64,000 nt of DNA from Bimastos eiseni (GCA_959347315.1 OY365822.1:8992471-9056470); one strand, 5' to 3'; counted from the stretch's first letter, positions 42,881 to 54,850 are shown. Numbers and translations: made by a program. The notes: generated by a model not told the origin, from the letters alone.

Positions 42881-43085
42881 CTCTGCACGAAGTCAGGTCC
42901 TTTGACTTTACTCCATCCGGAGATGAGACGGGTGAGGTGGTTTCCCGTTGCCTTCCTCACAGACAATAATAATGAGTGAACAACTTGTCCAAGGTCGCTA
43001 CGCAGTGACTCGGAATGGGTTCGAACCTGCGATTCTCCGAACGCAAGGCACCGAACCTCCCATTACGCCACCGCGTCCCACATAC
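42870..43085 (-). mobile_element. tRNA-derived SINE-2, most complete copy
   Basis: Minus strand begins GGGACGCGGTGGCGTAATGG (A box TGGCGTAATGG). The B box GCAGGTTCGAACCC follows about 40 bp on, then GAGTCACTGCGTAGCGACC, GGACAAGTTG, TGTCTGTGAGG and CAACGGGAAACCACC. It ends near 42880 in a (CAT)n tail. Confidence 0.88.
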
Positions 43086-43089
43086 ATAA

Positions 43090-43430
43090 TACACCGTCAT
43101 AATCAGTCAGAATGACCCTGTGTATCACTCACCCAATTTGTGTCGTCGATCGCCTAATCTGGCGCTACATCATTCCTCCTCCTAGGTATCAGCGGGTGTG
43201 TGGGTGTGTGCGTCGTACAGCTCTCTCCGCTTCCTCCTATGCTGCTCCGAGTGAGATGGGCTGCGCTCGCTCTAAACGACGGACCCGTTTTGTTCTCACC
43301 CTAGCAGTCGATGCTCAACTGACGAACGACGATGGCCGACAACAGATGGACGAACGACGACGATCCTCATTCGCTGTCATCCGTCAACTCTCTCCGCCCG
43401 ACTAACGCCCCGACGGACGGACGGACGGAC
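43090..43430. other. Unique stretch with moderate CpG
   Basis: A 97-codon plus-strand frame (43112-43405) has no simple repeat but no recognisable domain and no splice support. Confidence 0.3.
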
Positions 43431-43489
43431 TGCTTGGAAATAGTAAGTGGAGGGTAAGATTAGAGGAAATGGCTGCGATGGAGAAGTGA

Positions 43490-43895
43490 GAAAGGAAGAC
43501 GAAGACGAAGAATACGATGAAGAAGAAGATGGATGAGGAGAAGAAAAAGAAGAAGAAGAAAAGAAGAAAAAGAAAAAGAACAACAAGATGATGAAGAACA
43601 AGGAGGAGGAAGAAGAAAACGAGAAGAACTAGTAGAATAACGAGAAGAAAAATAAGAAAATGATGACGAAAGAAAATGAGGAGAAGGAGGACGAGCAGAA
43701 GAAGAAGAATGATTGACTGCCTGGATGTAGTAAGTGGTGGATAAATGGTGCGGGAGGAGAAGAAATTAGAAAGAAGAAGAAAAGCAATGCAACGACGACG
43801 ACGACGAAGAAGAAGAAGAAGAAGAAGAAGAAGAAAGGAAGGAAGGAAGGATGGAAGGTAGAAAGGAAGGAATAGGAAGACGAGGAACTATTGTC
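43490..43895 (+). repeat. Polypurine (GAA)n tract
   Basis: About 400 bp almost entirely purine on the plus strand, with GAAGAA, GACGAC and GGAAGGAA blocks. Two copies of a segment starting GACTGC.TGGA..TAGTAAGTGG occur at about 43427 and 43713. Confidence 0.88.
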
Positions 43896-44149
43896 TGCTT
43901 CAGTTCAAAATGATCAAATTAATTGAATCTTTCGCAATATAGAAGTTATTAGATTTTACCAGATTAGATTTGTTTCAACGGTATTAGATTAGATATTTGA
44001 TAGGGTCCACTAAATAATAACTCGTGCACGAAGATAAGCCAAGCGTTGCCGTTATACATAGCGATAATGAACATTGCAACATCAGGTTGAAGTGTTTCCT
44101 GTTTGCCTAGAGTCGGTTTCTCTGCAATTACCAGATCAGTGGATTCCAC

Positions 44150-44300
44150 GTACTATTCATTCATTCATTCATTCATTTTCATTCATTTGTTCATTTTCAT
44201 TCATTCATTTTTATAGCGACCCAGCGCTCGTGAGTATGCTGATGCCCGGTGCCTGATTTTCAAGTGGCGCTTTAGAAGTATAGAGATCACGATTACGATT
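44150..44300 (-). mobile_element. LINE family A 3' end with (ATTC)n tail, fused to a second repeat
   Basis: (ATTC)n at 44156-44210, then TTTTTATAGCGACCCAGCGC. The next part (CAAGTGGCGCTTTAGAAGTA then ATCACGATTACGATTC) matches 20757-20805 (GAGTGGCGCCTTAGAAATAT then ATTACGATTAC), so a related terminal sequence is shared. Confidence 0.6.
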
Positions 44301-44304
44301 CAAG

Positions 44305-45520
44305 AAAGCTACTAAGAGTCGCTCCAAACTCCAGCCAAGGATAAAATGAAAAGTCTTAGGTGGAAGACGAATGTAAGTGAAAGTATTCTCTGGAAAAGAG
44401 GAGAGGCTATTGCTGCACGTATACTATTATTCACATGACTGGAAACTCTTCATGTAACATCGTGTCACTAGTTTTTAGTCGATAATCGGGAGCCAGAAAT
44501 TTTCACTTCCTTTTCACAGCGCAAGCTTATGCATTAACTTTAGGTTATGAAGATAAATCGACGAATAACTCTGTCGTGAAAATTAAAAATGTGCCGCTGG
44601 AGGTAAAAGACATCATAGCTTCAATAAGAAGCAATATTTAGATCTGGGCGACACCTATGTTTAGGAGTGAAACGTTTACACGGAAATTTGACGCGTAACC
44701 ATTCCTCTTGTCTAGATTCCTTGCTGTTGCTGCATGGATGGACTCAGCGCGCACAGCCGATAGGTCCGTCGGTTTAGTTGCATCCGCTGAAATCCTGCGG
44801 CTGGGTCTTGTTAAAAATATCGCTGTTGGGCTTGTTTTTATAGCGATAGTTCCGTCAACTGTGATGGATTAGGTCGAATATTGTCTACAGACGGGGCAAC
44901 GGAAGATCGTGGGTGTACTGACAAATGACGCAGCAATGGGACTGGGTAGATGGAAAGACGTGAGAGATTGGAAATTACAAGATAGTAAAAGAGGAGATAG
45001 GAAGAGATAGCGAATGAATAGGAATTCAATTCATAGGAAAGAGGGAAAAGAAGGGTTATGGGGAAATTAGCGACTATGGCGAGACAGGGGGTTTGCTTGG
45101 CAGGAATAATTATTCGTTTCTGCACCGGGTTCATGACCCTTTGGTCTAAAAACATTTAAATTTGGAGAACAAAATGCGAGCAATTGAAATTCATGGTAAA
45201 GGAAGAACACAATGGAATTTCCATAAACGGCTGTAAAAAATTAATATCATATACAGTTTCAGAATCACGATTTACTCAATTCCCCGATATAATTACAGTC
45301 AGTTTTTCTCTCAAACCGTGTAGATCCAAATTTTCGTAATTACAATTACAATTATAAGAGCTATTAGATTTTATGATGCTGTGTCCTATTATATAATTAA
45401 GACTTGTAGTTATTATTTTGCACGTATTGAAGTTGTTAAGAAAATATATTTGTGTGAAGAAATTAAAGGGAATTTGTGGTTTAGAGGAGAGGGGAAATTA
45501 ATGGTTGAAGTAAAAGAAAA
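44305..45520. other. Unique AT-rich stretch
   Basis: No recognisable gene, RNA or repeat family. Confidence 0.35.
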
Positions 45521-45529
45521 GATATAGAC

Positions 45530-45695
45530 AATGATAACAATAATAATAATGACAATAATAAATGATAATATTAATTATACTAATATTGATGATGACGACG
45601 ACGATAATGATGACGATGATAATAATGATAATAACAACAACAACCACAGCAACAATAATAACAATAAAAATAATGACGACGATATAACGACGCAT
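45530..45695 (+). repeat. AAT/GAT/AAC trinucleotide tract
   Basis: Degenerate trinucleotides over about 160 bp. Confidence 0.85.
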
Positions 45696-45699
45696 TTAA

Positions 45700-46450
45700 A
45701 ATGAAATAAATAGAAGAACGTAGAAAAGGAGGTGCGGATGGATGAGTGGAAGGAGTCAGAGAACGAGGGAATCGTAACCGGACGATGCTCATATATCACA
45801 GAGCATGGAAGGGAGAAGGGAAAGGAGAAGGGAAGGTCTGGGAGAGCAGTGGCGCTGATATGACGTCGGGGTGGTCGCTTATCGGCGTCTGTTGCCCTTG
45901 TATCGGGAGTGTCATAGTCACTCAGGCGAGAGCTGATAAGAGGGCTACAAGGGCCTCGCCATAAATGGAGGGACGTGCCGTGCGATAAGCGAGGCAAGGG
46001 ATAAGAGGAAAGCGGAGAGATTGTACGAACGTAGGTATCGAGGGAAGGAGGGAACGATTTAGAGGAGAGGGGAAGACGGCGAGAGGGAGGGTTTATGGAA
46101 CGGGAAGATTTAGGCAGTTAATGGGCGATGGGAATAAACTCAGCGAATGGGACAGATAGGCAGATAGTCGAACAGACAAACAGACAGTCGGACAGAAGTT
46201 ATGTCATTGTGTGTTGCATAGATATTAATTCTGCTGTAGGAGGCCTATGTACAGGCCATGTTTGTCGACATTCAGTTCCAGCAATAAGACGCTTTCCCAA
46301 AAAAACATACAGTAGGCTTGAGAGACAGAGAGAGAGAGCGAGAAATGCAGAGGTTAGAAGAAAGAGTGACAACAGCAAGGAGAAAGTAAATGATAAAGTT
46401 AGCGAAAGTAGAGCTGGAGGAGTTTTATCGCTTTTGCTCGCATTAATCCG
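45700..46450. other. Purine-leaning unique stretch
   Basis: GGGAAGG-rich segments, no recognisable coding region. A GATTTAGAGGAGAGGGGAA-type string near 46048 recurs near 45479. Confidence 0.3.
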
Positions 46451-46453
46451 CAA

Positions 46454-46622
46454 TCTTACGTCACAAGACCCCTTTCAATTACGCCACCAAATCTCATCAA
46501 ATTATGTCACTAAATCTCATCTAATTACGTCACCAAATTCCATCCAATTACAGCACCAACTCTAATCAAATTACGTCATTAAATCTCATCTAATTACGTC
46601 ACCAAATCTCATCTGATTAATA
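46454..46622 (+). repeat. About 23-bp minisatellite with repeated TTACGTCA
   Basis: About seven copies of AATTACGTCACCAAATCTCA with variants. The 8-mer TTACGTCA (reverse TGACGTAA, a bZIP/CRE-like sequence) is exact at 46456, 46525, 46571 and 46594. Confidence 0.88.
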
Positions 46623-46624
46623 TA

Positions 46625-47120
46625 TGATTTTACCGAAACAGATCCAGTCCAATGCAGGCCAAACAGAATGAAAGGCTTTTGAGTAATCTTCGCTTCGCTC
46701 ACGACATTAATACATTATTCACCTCAAAAATTACTACGAGATGGCGTTACGTCGGTGCGATGAAGGCTAGTTATCAATTACTAATAATGAATAACAACTG
46801 CACAGGTAGACAAAAATCAGTTGAAGATTCGGCTAAATGATTAACGCAAAGAAAATGTTATTGAAATACCGAAGTGATAACAATATCTTTCCGCATTGAA
46901 AGATCAGCTGTTGGACAAGTAGCCTATATATATAATCATCTCTCTCGGATCCAGTTCTACGAATCGTTGGGGCAACAGCGAAGCAAAACATACGGGTAGA
47001 ATGGATCGAACATCATCACTAGCTTTTGGAAAAACGGAAGAAGATTATATGGAGAGTGCGAAAGCAAGATGATAAAAGAGGAATGAGCTGGCTAAGCAAA
47101 TTGCCGGAATTTTTCTTGAC
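46625..47120. other. Unique non-coding stretch
   Basis: No recognised features. Confidence 0.3.
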
Positions 47121-47194
47121 AGTAGAAATTGAGAAAAGATGTTTATGTGCCAGAGTTACGTTGGTCCACCCATGTTGAGGTACATAGTGAAAGA

Positions 47195-47400
47195 AACGCA
47201 TACAGAGACAGAGATGGAGATGGAGACGGAGGCAGAGGCATGCAGAGGCAGAGGCAGAGGCAGAGGCAGAGACAAAGACAGAGACAGAGACAGAGACAGG
47301 CAGAGGCAGAGGCAGAGACAGAAGCAGAGGCAGACACAGAGGGAGAGACAGAGACAGTGAGAGAGGCAGAAGCAGAGGCAGAAGCAGAGGCAAAGGCACC
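47195..47400 (+). repeat. (GGCAGA)n hexanucleotide array
   Basis: About 200 bp of GGCAGA and GACAGA hexamers. Confidence 0.95.
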
Positions 47401-47739
47401 TGACTACGGCTGTGGTCAGTTGAAATCCATGCTTAGACCGCTGCTCCGTCCTATAGACACTGTGACCTGGCGATTAATAGTCGATCCATGACTTCCACGC
47501 TTCACTTAGACTCTTATGAATTATATAAACAGCAGACGGAGCAGAAGTAAGGCGAGTAATCCGAGCGCCTAAGAAGAGGAAGCCAGTGGATGAGCTCAAT
47601 GACAAAAGCTGCGCTGATGATGGAAAGTATTCTCCTAGTCGTAAAACTCGAACTCGCTCGCTATCCACTAGGAAGACGTAGAAGGTCGATCCAGTCTATC
47701 TTCATTGCATGATGCATATGTACGTATATTTATATGCAA

Positions 47740-47835
47740 ATATACATCAATCAATCAATCAGTCAGCCAGTCAGCCAGTCAGTCAGTTAGTCAGACAGTA
47801 AGTCAGCCAGTCAATCAGTCGATCAATCAAAATTA
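47740..47835 (+). repeat. (CAAT)/(CAGT) microsatellite
   Basis: About 90 bp of ATCA and AGTC tetramers. Confidence 0.88.
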
Positions 47836-47934
47836 GGTGAATCCGTCATGTACCGAATAAAACAATGACAACTTATGTCCGTTTAAGTTGAAGAGAAAGC
47901 TGTTAGCTAGTCATTCATTTATAATAGAAATCTC

Positions 47935-48000
47935 TACAATATCAATCAATTTTAATTTGATATAGCGCCCCTTCAAGGTATCTACTCAGAGGCGAATATG
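47935..48000 (-). mobile_element. LINE family A 3' end
   Basis: CAATCAATTTTAATTTGATATAGCGCCCCTTCAAGG then CTACTCAGAGGCG, the full family A terminal pattern in inverted orientation. Confidence 0.7.
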
Positions 48001-48599
48001 CTTAACTAATATCTAATCAAAATAGATACATTTTCTAATAGAAACAGAATGAAACCTTCATGGGAAAAAAGACTGAAATAAGAAAAGAACCGATACGGTC
48101 AAAAAAGAACCTTTATGAAAGAAAAAAGAAGCTATATGGCCACATGAATAAATTTTACATATGTATGTGTGTACATTGTATGTATATATATACATTTATA
48201 CAATATGTATGTTTATATATGTGGGAATAAAATGTAATAATCATTTATAGTTATGAAATATCTACAACAATCATATGTCGAATATTGCTGTCTCAGCAAC
48301 CAATCATGCAGAAATGGAACAACACAAAAGGAAGAAAGAAAACAGAAAGACTAAAGAAAGAAAGACAACATAAAGATAAAGGATTATAGTTATATACGAA
48401 ATCGAACTGTAATGCAACAAATTCTGAAGACGTCAACAACCTGTGTTGCTATAAGATGTCGTTAAACTGTTGATTAGTAAATAAAATTCAAAGACAAAAA
48501 CAACGTGTGTAACATTACGCAATTGACACACGACCATAATAGGTAATGCGAAAGACATTTCTGCATGCTTGCACATTTGTGCGCATGCATAACTATCAG

Positions 48600-48700
48600 T
48601 ATATTTTCATTCATTCATTCTTTTCGATAATTTATATAGCACCTCTTCGAGCGAAATTACTCAGAGCTGCTCCCAGCCCAGCCGCTACTAAGGAGAAATG
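48600..48700 (-). mobile_element. LINE family A 3' end
   Basis: (ATTC)n, TTTATATAGCACCTCTTCGAG, then TTACTCAGAGCTGCTCCCAG match family A. Confidence 0.7.
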
Positions 48701-48704
48701 ATGT

Positions 48705-49130
48705 TAACAACAGGCTGCTTACAAAAGTGGAAAGATAGTTATAATGTGGAAGCCGTAGGGCAACCGAGACTCCCAGAGTAGGCTATTAGATATATATTTG
48801 TATTATATATATATTTAAATATATATAAGTTTGCATGTATGTGTATATGTATGTATTTATGTCAATTGTTCCAAGTATAATAATTATTATGCGCTGGTAT
48901 GTCAATATGTATCAGAAAATTTTGAATGCAAATTTTACCTTAACTCATAACTCGATTTGGCAGATTACAGATTGATCCTCTGTTCCTTGCTCCTGCTCAC
49001 TTGCACCTCTACTCCAGTCTGTTGTGAGTCCATTTTGTTGGTTAGGGCTTCGTATCCTGTGGTGGATTCCTATGATATTTCTACTGCTACGGCCAGAGAA
49101 TCGATCACTCTACGGGGCGGGATCAATCTC
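48705..49130. other. AT-rich unique stretch
   Basis: TA-rich run at 48785-48870. No recognisable gene. Confidence 0.3.
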
Positions 49131-49139
49131 TGAGAATTA

Positions 49140-49594
49140 ATGCTGACGAAGAAGATGAAGAGGGGGTAGAAGGAGAAGGAGGAGTAGGAGGAGGAGGAGG
49201 AGGAAGAAGGGGAAGAGGAATAGGAGGAGGAGGAGGAAGAAGGGGAAGAGGAATAGGAGGAGGAGATGACGATGAATAAGAATAAGAGGAGGAAGAGGAG
49301 GATCGAGGAGGAGGAAGAAGAAGAAGAAGCCGTAGAAGAGGGAGGAGGACTTGAAGACGAGGAATGCGACGAAGAAAAAGAAGAAGGAAGGAGGGTAGGA
49401 AGAAGAAGAGGATGGAGGAGGAGGAGCAGGAGGAGGAGGAGGAGAAAAAGAAGAAGGTGGAAAAGGATAAGGAGGAGATAAAGAAGAGGAATATAATGAG
49501 GAGAATAAGGAGTAGGAAGAGGAATAACTGGAGGAGGAGGAGAAGAAGTAGGAGGAGGAGGAGGAAGAAGAAGAACAAGGGAAAGAAGAAAAAG

Positions 49595-49625
<31 letters not shown>

Positions 49626-49690
49626 AAAGGAGGAGGCAAAGGAGGGGGCGGAGTTGAAGAAGAGGAATGCGATGAAGAAGAAGTAGACAT
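49140..49690 (+). repeat. 550-bp polypurine (GGA/GAA) tract
   Basis: Almost uninterrupted purines on the plus strand, with a tandem segment of GAAGAAGGGGAAGAGGAATA (49203 and 49236). Long Ser- or Glu/Arg-rich open frames on both strands are artefacts. Confidence 0.95.
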
Positions 49691-49824
49691 TATGTCGAGC
49701 AGAAACCAAGAACCAATGTTCCTGTAATTGACTACATTATCTTGCACCCAATTGATGCTCAAAGAGCTCTGTGAATGAGTGATATTCTTAATAATTACTC
49801 AACAGTATCTGCTTCCACTCTCCA

Positions 49825-49968
49825 TCCCTATTGATGACTTCATCCCTATTGATGACTCCATCCGTATTGATGACTCCATCCGTATTGATGACTCCATCCC
49901 TATTGATGACTCCATCCCTATTGATGACTCCATCCCTATTGATGACTCCATCTCTATTGATACCTTTT
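49825..49968 (+). repeat. 18-bp minisatellite, about eight copies
   Basis: Unit CCCTATTGATGACTCCAT repeated with CCG and TCT variants. The period of 18 keeps open frames in all phases (an IDDSIP-type repeat). Confidence 0.95.
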
Positions 49969-50249
49969 CTACATTTTTGCCTGTATAAAATTGCTGTACT
50001 TAAAACGTTTTTATTTTTCTGATGATTTGTCAGTGAACAATAAGAAATAATTGGTTATGGTTATGGTTTTTCATGTTTTAATCAAGTCACAATCTGGCAT
50101 GGTGTCGAATCAATTAATATCGTTGTATCTAATCTCAGGTAATCAAATCATCTCCATAGCCGATCATCACTTTATCAAATCTCAAATGGATCAACAATCA
50201 CATCTGAGTAGATTTCTCGAAGAGGCTGTATCATGTCTCTTTGATTGAT

Positions 50250-50510
50250 TGAATTCAATCACGTCACCAATCATTTAACCCATAATAATCTCTCACCTCG
50301 TCATATCCACTTCGTCACACAATATCTCAAATATCATCTCACTATCACTTTCATACCATCTCAACTTCCTCCCGATTCCACCTCACTCTCTTCTGCCTCC
50401 AGCCTCTCCACGTCCCTTCGACATCTACCTCACCCACCACCCACCCCCATCTCCATCATCACCCCTACCCAATACCCATCCCGCTCCCACTCCCCATCGC
50501 TTACCTGCCG
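50250..50510 (+). repeat. Pyrimidine-rich degenerate tract
   Basis: TCACCTC/CATCTC-rich low complexity, without a fixed unit. Confidence 0.6.
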
Positions 50511-50859
50511 TCCAAGTCGTTAGTCATCGTCGTTATAATTACTCCGCTGACCGATGTCTCTCGACGGGAGGCGTACAGGTATAAATTTTTCCGCCCGCCG
50601 TGTATATGGTAGAACGCATTGCAATGGCGTGACAACCGTCTGCGTTATTGCATTCTTTCGCCCGTCCAGCGCAGCGATGTCTATAGGGTGGGTCGAAAAT
50701 TATTCAATACAATGATCCTATTAGGATGCGGCGGCCGCTGTGCGCGATTCGCGTCTGGGAAATACGTCGTGGCGTATTCTTAGACGTATCATTTTATGCA
50801 AACGAAAACAGCGTCAATTAAATTGTCTGAATATGATGACCGCTACGTTGAGGGAGAGG

Positions 50860-51350
50860 GAGAACGTGTGAAAAAATTGGGAGGAGGAAAAAGAAAAGTG
50901 AGATCAATGGGCGTGAAGGGAGATATACAGGTGGAAATGGAAAAAGCAGGAAAGAAAGAAGAAGGGAACATGTGTAGGGGAAAAACGAGAGGAAGTGAGA
51001 AAGTAGTTAGAGATGAGACAAAAAGATAGAGGATAAAAGAGGACGAATATAAAGATATGAGGAATAGACAACGCGAGGAGGAGGAGGAGGATGTGATGAT
51101 GCAGATGAAGGAGTCTGGGAAGGAGAGGAATATGGCGGAGAACAGGAAGTGATGGAGTGGCAAAGGGAGTAACAACAGGAGGAGGGGGTGGAAGAGTAGG
51201 GGGTGGAGGTGGAGGAAAAGAAGGAGAAGCAAGACGAACACGGAAAGAGTATGAAAAGGGATTGAAAAGGTGGAAGAGAATGAACGGGAGGGAGAGAATG
51301 GAGGGCGAAGAAGGAGATGGAAGTTGAGGGAATCAAAGAATGATGATAAG
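50860..51350 (+). repeat. Polypurine-rich tract
   Basis: GGAGG and GAAAG-rich low-complexity sequence, less pure than 49140-49690. Confidence 0.7.
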
Positions 51351-51609
51351 GATGAGGGATTAGGTATTATTGAGGCCAAACGTTGTGTAATATAATCCCA
51401 GTTCCCTGGCTGACCCCTTCCCAGTGAAGAACTAAGCAAAAGAGGAAAAACGCATTCCTAGTTCCATGGTTAGCATTACGGCTATGTATTTGAAACAATG
51501 TTGCCGTAAAAAACATCGCTCAGAATTGTCCATTATCGCTACGCCTCTTTATCCGCTAACTCCTCCCTCGGTGTCCAAAAATATGTAGAGGAAAAAATAT
51601 TCCATAAAT

Positions 51610-52050
51610 AATTCCAGTATTCAACTGTTCCATTTCAAACAGAACAAATTCAGTTTTCACCCATCCAACTTTTACGCTTCTCACATTAATGTTTCATATC
51701 TAACACAACAGTTCGAGCTTTCCATCCCTTCCTGTTTTGTTTCATTTTAGACAGAATTGTTTTAGCATTTTCACCCCTTACCCCATTGTTCAATTTCGAA
51801 TAGAATTGCTCAAGCTCCTCTTCAACCCTTCTTTCATTGTTCCGTTTCTGACTGTCCGATTTCTAACTGAACATTTCCAGATTTTCCACAAATCTCTTTA
51901 TTGTTTCGTTTATAACAGAGCAGTTCCAACTATTCCACCCTTCAATCCATTGTTCTATTTCCAACAGAAAAGTACCCTCTCTTCCAACCATCCATTCGCT
52001 GCCCAATTCCCAACAGAAAATTTCCAGATTCTCCACCAAATCTCCTCCCC
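51610..52050 (+). repeat. Degenerate minisatellite of about 55-70 bp
   Basis: About seven diverged copies of a unit with CATTGTTC.ATTTC, AACAGAA..., and TTCCACCCTTC. It is old, since copies differ at many sites. Confidence 0.7.
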
Positions 52051-52054
52051 TCCG

Positions 52055-52460
52055 TGCGCTCATATTTACTCCCCGAAATTTTAATCGAACCAGACACAGG
52101 CTCCATACGAGTCGTTTCCTCCAGATCCACTTCCCGTTTTCGCTTTGACCGGCCCAACTCGACGGCAGCAGCGGCCTTTCCCGCTGACCTGCGCAGCGCT
52201 TCTCGACTCGGGAACGGGTGAGTCGGCCACCGGCCGAGGCCATAATTAGGGTCATTCTCGGTCAGCGATCGAGGAGCTACCTAATGCATAAGGCATGAAT
52301 GTACTGAGCGCCAAGGGAGGCCTGAGGCCGAGCCGATGGGGCGGCACGGAGGGGCAGGCCGAGAACCAATCAAGCGTGTAGTATTGCGTGACGCCAGAGG
52401 GAGGTCTCAACGGAATATTAAAAACAGCGGCGCCTTTTTTCGGCGCATGATGTCGCTGTT
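52055..52460. other. GC-richer unique stretch
   Basis: No recognised domain or repeat. Moderately CpG-rich. Confidence 0.3.
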
Positions 52461-52499
52461 TGCACAAGGAGAGAGGCAAACGGGAGGAAAGAGAGAAAT

Positions 52500-52905
52500 A
52501 GAAAGACATACACACAGGTATAGAGATATAGGCATAAAGACAGGCAGACAGACAGACAGAGGGAAATAAAGAGTATACGTGAGTGTGTGAAGGAGAGGGA
52601 AGCGACAGATAGCTGACGTTGTGGGACTCAAATCTGCATAGATGGATGGATGAACGGACAGACAGACAGACAGACAGATAGATGAATAGAGAGATTGATA
52701 GACAGATAGATAGATAGATAGATAGATAGAAAGATAGAAAGATAGAAAGATAGAAAGATAGATGGATGGATTGATAGATAGATAGATAGAAAGATAGATA
52801 GATAGATAGAAAGATAGATAGATAGATTGATAGATAGATAGATAGAAAGATAGAAAGATAGAAAGATAGATAGATAGATAGATAGATTGATAGATAGATA
52901 GATCT
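52500..52905 (+). repeat. CAGA then (GATA)/(GAAA) array
   Basis: CAGA run (52540-52562), then 52655-52905, GATA tetramers with regular GAAAGATA and GATTGATA variants. Confidence 0.93.
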
Positions 52906-53059
52906 GTATGTATGTCTGACTGAAACGTTGCTACGATTCTGGTGCAGCATAACGGTATAGGAGCCTCAGTGTGCGATTAATGAGCTAAGTAGACAAAACG
53001 CTTGAGGAGATATATATTGGGTATAAGTCATAGACAGGTCTTTGACCAAAACGTCGGCT

Positions 53060-53132
53060 ATATCTATATATATATATATATATACATACATACATATATA
53101 TAAATAAATAAATAAATATATATATATATATA
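53060..53132. repeat. TA/TAAA/CATA compound microsatellite
   Basis: TA run, CATA run, AAATA run and second TA run in series. Confidence 0.9.
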
Positions 53133-53204
53133 GTTAGTCATACGGGTAAAATCGATGCAAAGAACAATACTTATTAATTAGTTTGAGACAATTAGATAAA
53201 AGAT

Positions 53205-53525
53205 GGAAATGTCGGTGTCCGCTCGATGATCAGAATTTTCGACAGTCCGAAGATTCTGTACTCCGACATTAATTTCACTAGAAGCTGGGTTAATAGATTA
53301 AATTAATTTGTAAAACTGGGAGCTGGATTAATATGAAAAGAATCATGCCTAAAGGGAAGCTGGATTAATGAAAAGAATGGTGCAATCCAGCTTCTAGCCA
53401 AACAGAATTCTTTTCACCAATGCAGCATCCGTTATAGCCGCAATCTTATCACCATGAAGATTGATGTTAGTGCAATATTCGGACTATCGAACCTTCGGAC
53501 TATAGACACAGAACCGAAATGTCAG
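53205..53525. mobile_element. Possible MITE/foldback element of about 320 bp
   Basis: The left arm (53205-53275, including TTTTCGACAGTCCGAAGATT) matches the reverse complement of the right arm (53460-53525, giving GGTTCGATAGTCCGAATATT). Similarity extends through a CGGT..GTC.. part toward the outer ends. The interior has a second inverted repeat, GAAGCTGGATT with AATCCAGCTTC (53356-53394). No transposase is encoded. Confidence 0.5.
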
Positions 53526-53529
53526 AAAA

Positions 53530-54300
53530 GAAGCTGAAGTTTCGCTCCAGGAAATACGAGTGCATTAACATACCGAAAGTCCCCGAAAATCCCGCTGCAG
53601 GGCTCTTTAAGAAATCCAAGATGGCGTCCACCTTTCTTCACATTTCTGTCTAATGCTCTTGGACTAAATTCGATTTCATACACAAACTGTGATCATATCC
53701 TGATGTAAAAAAAAATTTATGAGAAGTTTATGTTTGTGTGTGTGTAGGTGTGTGTGTGTGTGTTTGCGTCACTTCATAATGGCCCCTAGATTGTTTTTGT
53801 TTAGGACCCCGTTGTCTAAAAACGCGCTACTGGTTCTGATACCATGATTCCAACTCCATAGAAGTGACAGGATATAATGTTCTTTCTCACATTTCTCCTC
53901 CTATTCGCCGTAATGCTTTCCTGCTTCACTATTTTCTCCTCCTGCTTTCTACTGCTCCTCTTCTACTTCTATTCTTCAACCTGCCTTATACCTTTTCAAA
54001 CCAAGGTGCCAATTTTAACCTTTCACCTGAGCCTCGTAGCATCCCCTATTCTTCTTCCTCAACCCATATCACCCTCTCCACCGTTTTCTTTCCACGCTTC
54101 GTTTGCTCTTTCTTCCTCTCCCTCCAATGCCTCAGGCGATTCTTCCCTTTCCAACGTAATTCCCACAACAATAGGAACGGTCTCACTAATTGCAATCGTC
54201 ATTAAAACCGGTGGCCAAAGCGATGAATTCATGTCGTACCTAACTCAATTAAACATTGAATTAACAGCAATAGAAAAGGTAATAAAGTACAAATTACACA
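53530..54300. other. Unique stretch with TG and pyrimidine patches
   Basis: GTGT run at 53733-53765 and a CTCCT-rich patch around 53920-54130. No gene I can support; the 160-codon open frame is a by-product of pyrimidine-rich sequence. Confidence 0.35.
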
Positions 54301-54634
54301 ACACACACACATACACACACACACACAGACAAGGCCCAGGCATATATACAATCGTATAGACACACACAAACAACTCATATAATAAATGTTATTATCCCAG
54401 TCAGTCATTAAATTCTAGGGGATAATATTTGCATGCATGAATGACGTGCAGGCAAAGGTTAACAAAGATTATGTGCTTACGAAAGCACAATGGCAGTTCC
54501 TAATAATGGGATGTACGTCTTTGTATATTTATACATTATAAGCATGTTTGTATGTGTGTTTGTTTGTGTGTTTTGCATTTGCTTGAATGCTGGTCATGGC
54601 TGTAAGCTGGTCAGCAGTATGTAGACGTCCGCGG

Positions 54635-54850
54635 ACAGACAGACAGACAGACATACAGACAGGCAGGCAGGCAGGCAGACAGACAGACAGATAGCCTGAC
54701 AGACAACCAGACAACCAGACAGACAGATAGACACACAGACAGCAGACAGACAGAGACAGACAGACAGACAGACAACCAGACAGGCAGACAGGCAGGCAGG
54801 CAAGCAGGCAGGCAGTCGTACGAATGAACGGACGGACAGACGGACAGACA
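54635..54850 (+). repeat. CAGA/GGCA array
   Basis: About 210 bp of CAGACAGA, GGCAGGCA and AACCAGAC units. Confidence 0.93.

Noticed and set aside
43112..43405. 97-codon open frame in CpG-moderate sequence
   Set aside because: Arg-rich, no domain and no supporting splice sites.
49070..49762. Ser/Pro- and Glu/Arg-rich open frames on both strands
   Set aside because: By-products of a 550-bp polypurine tract.
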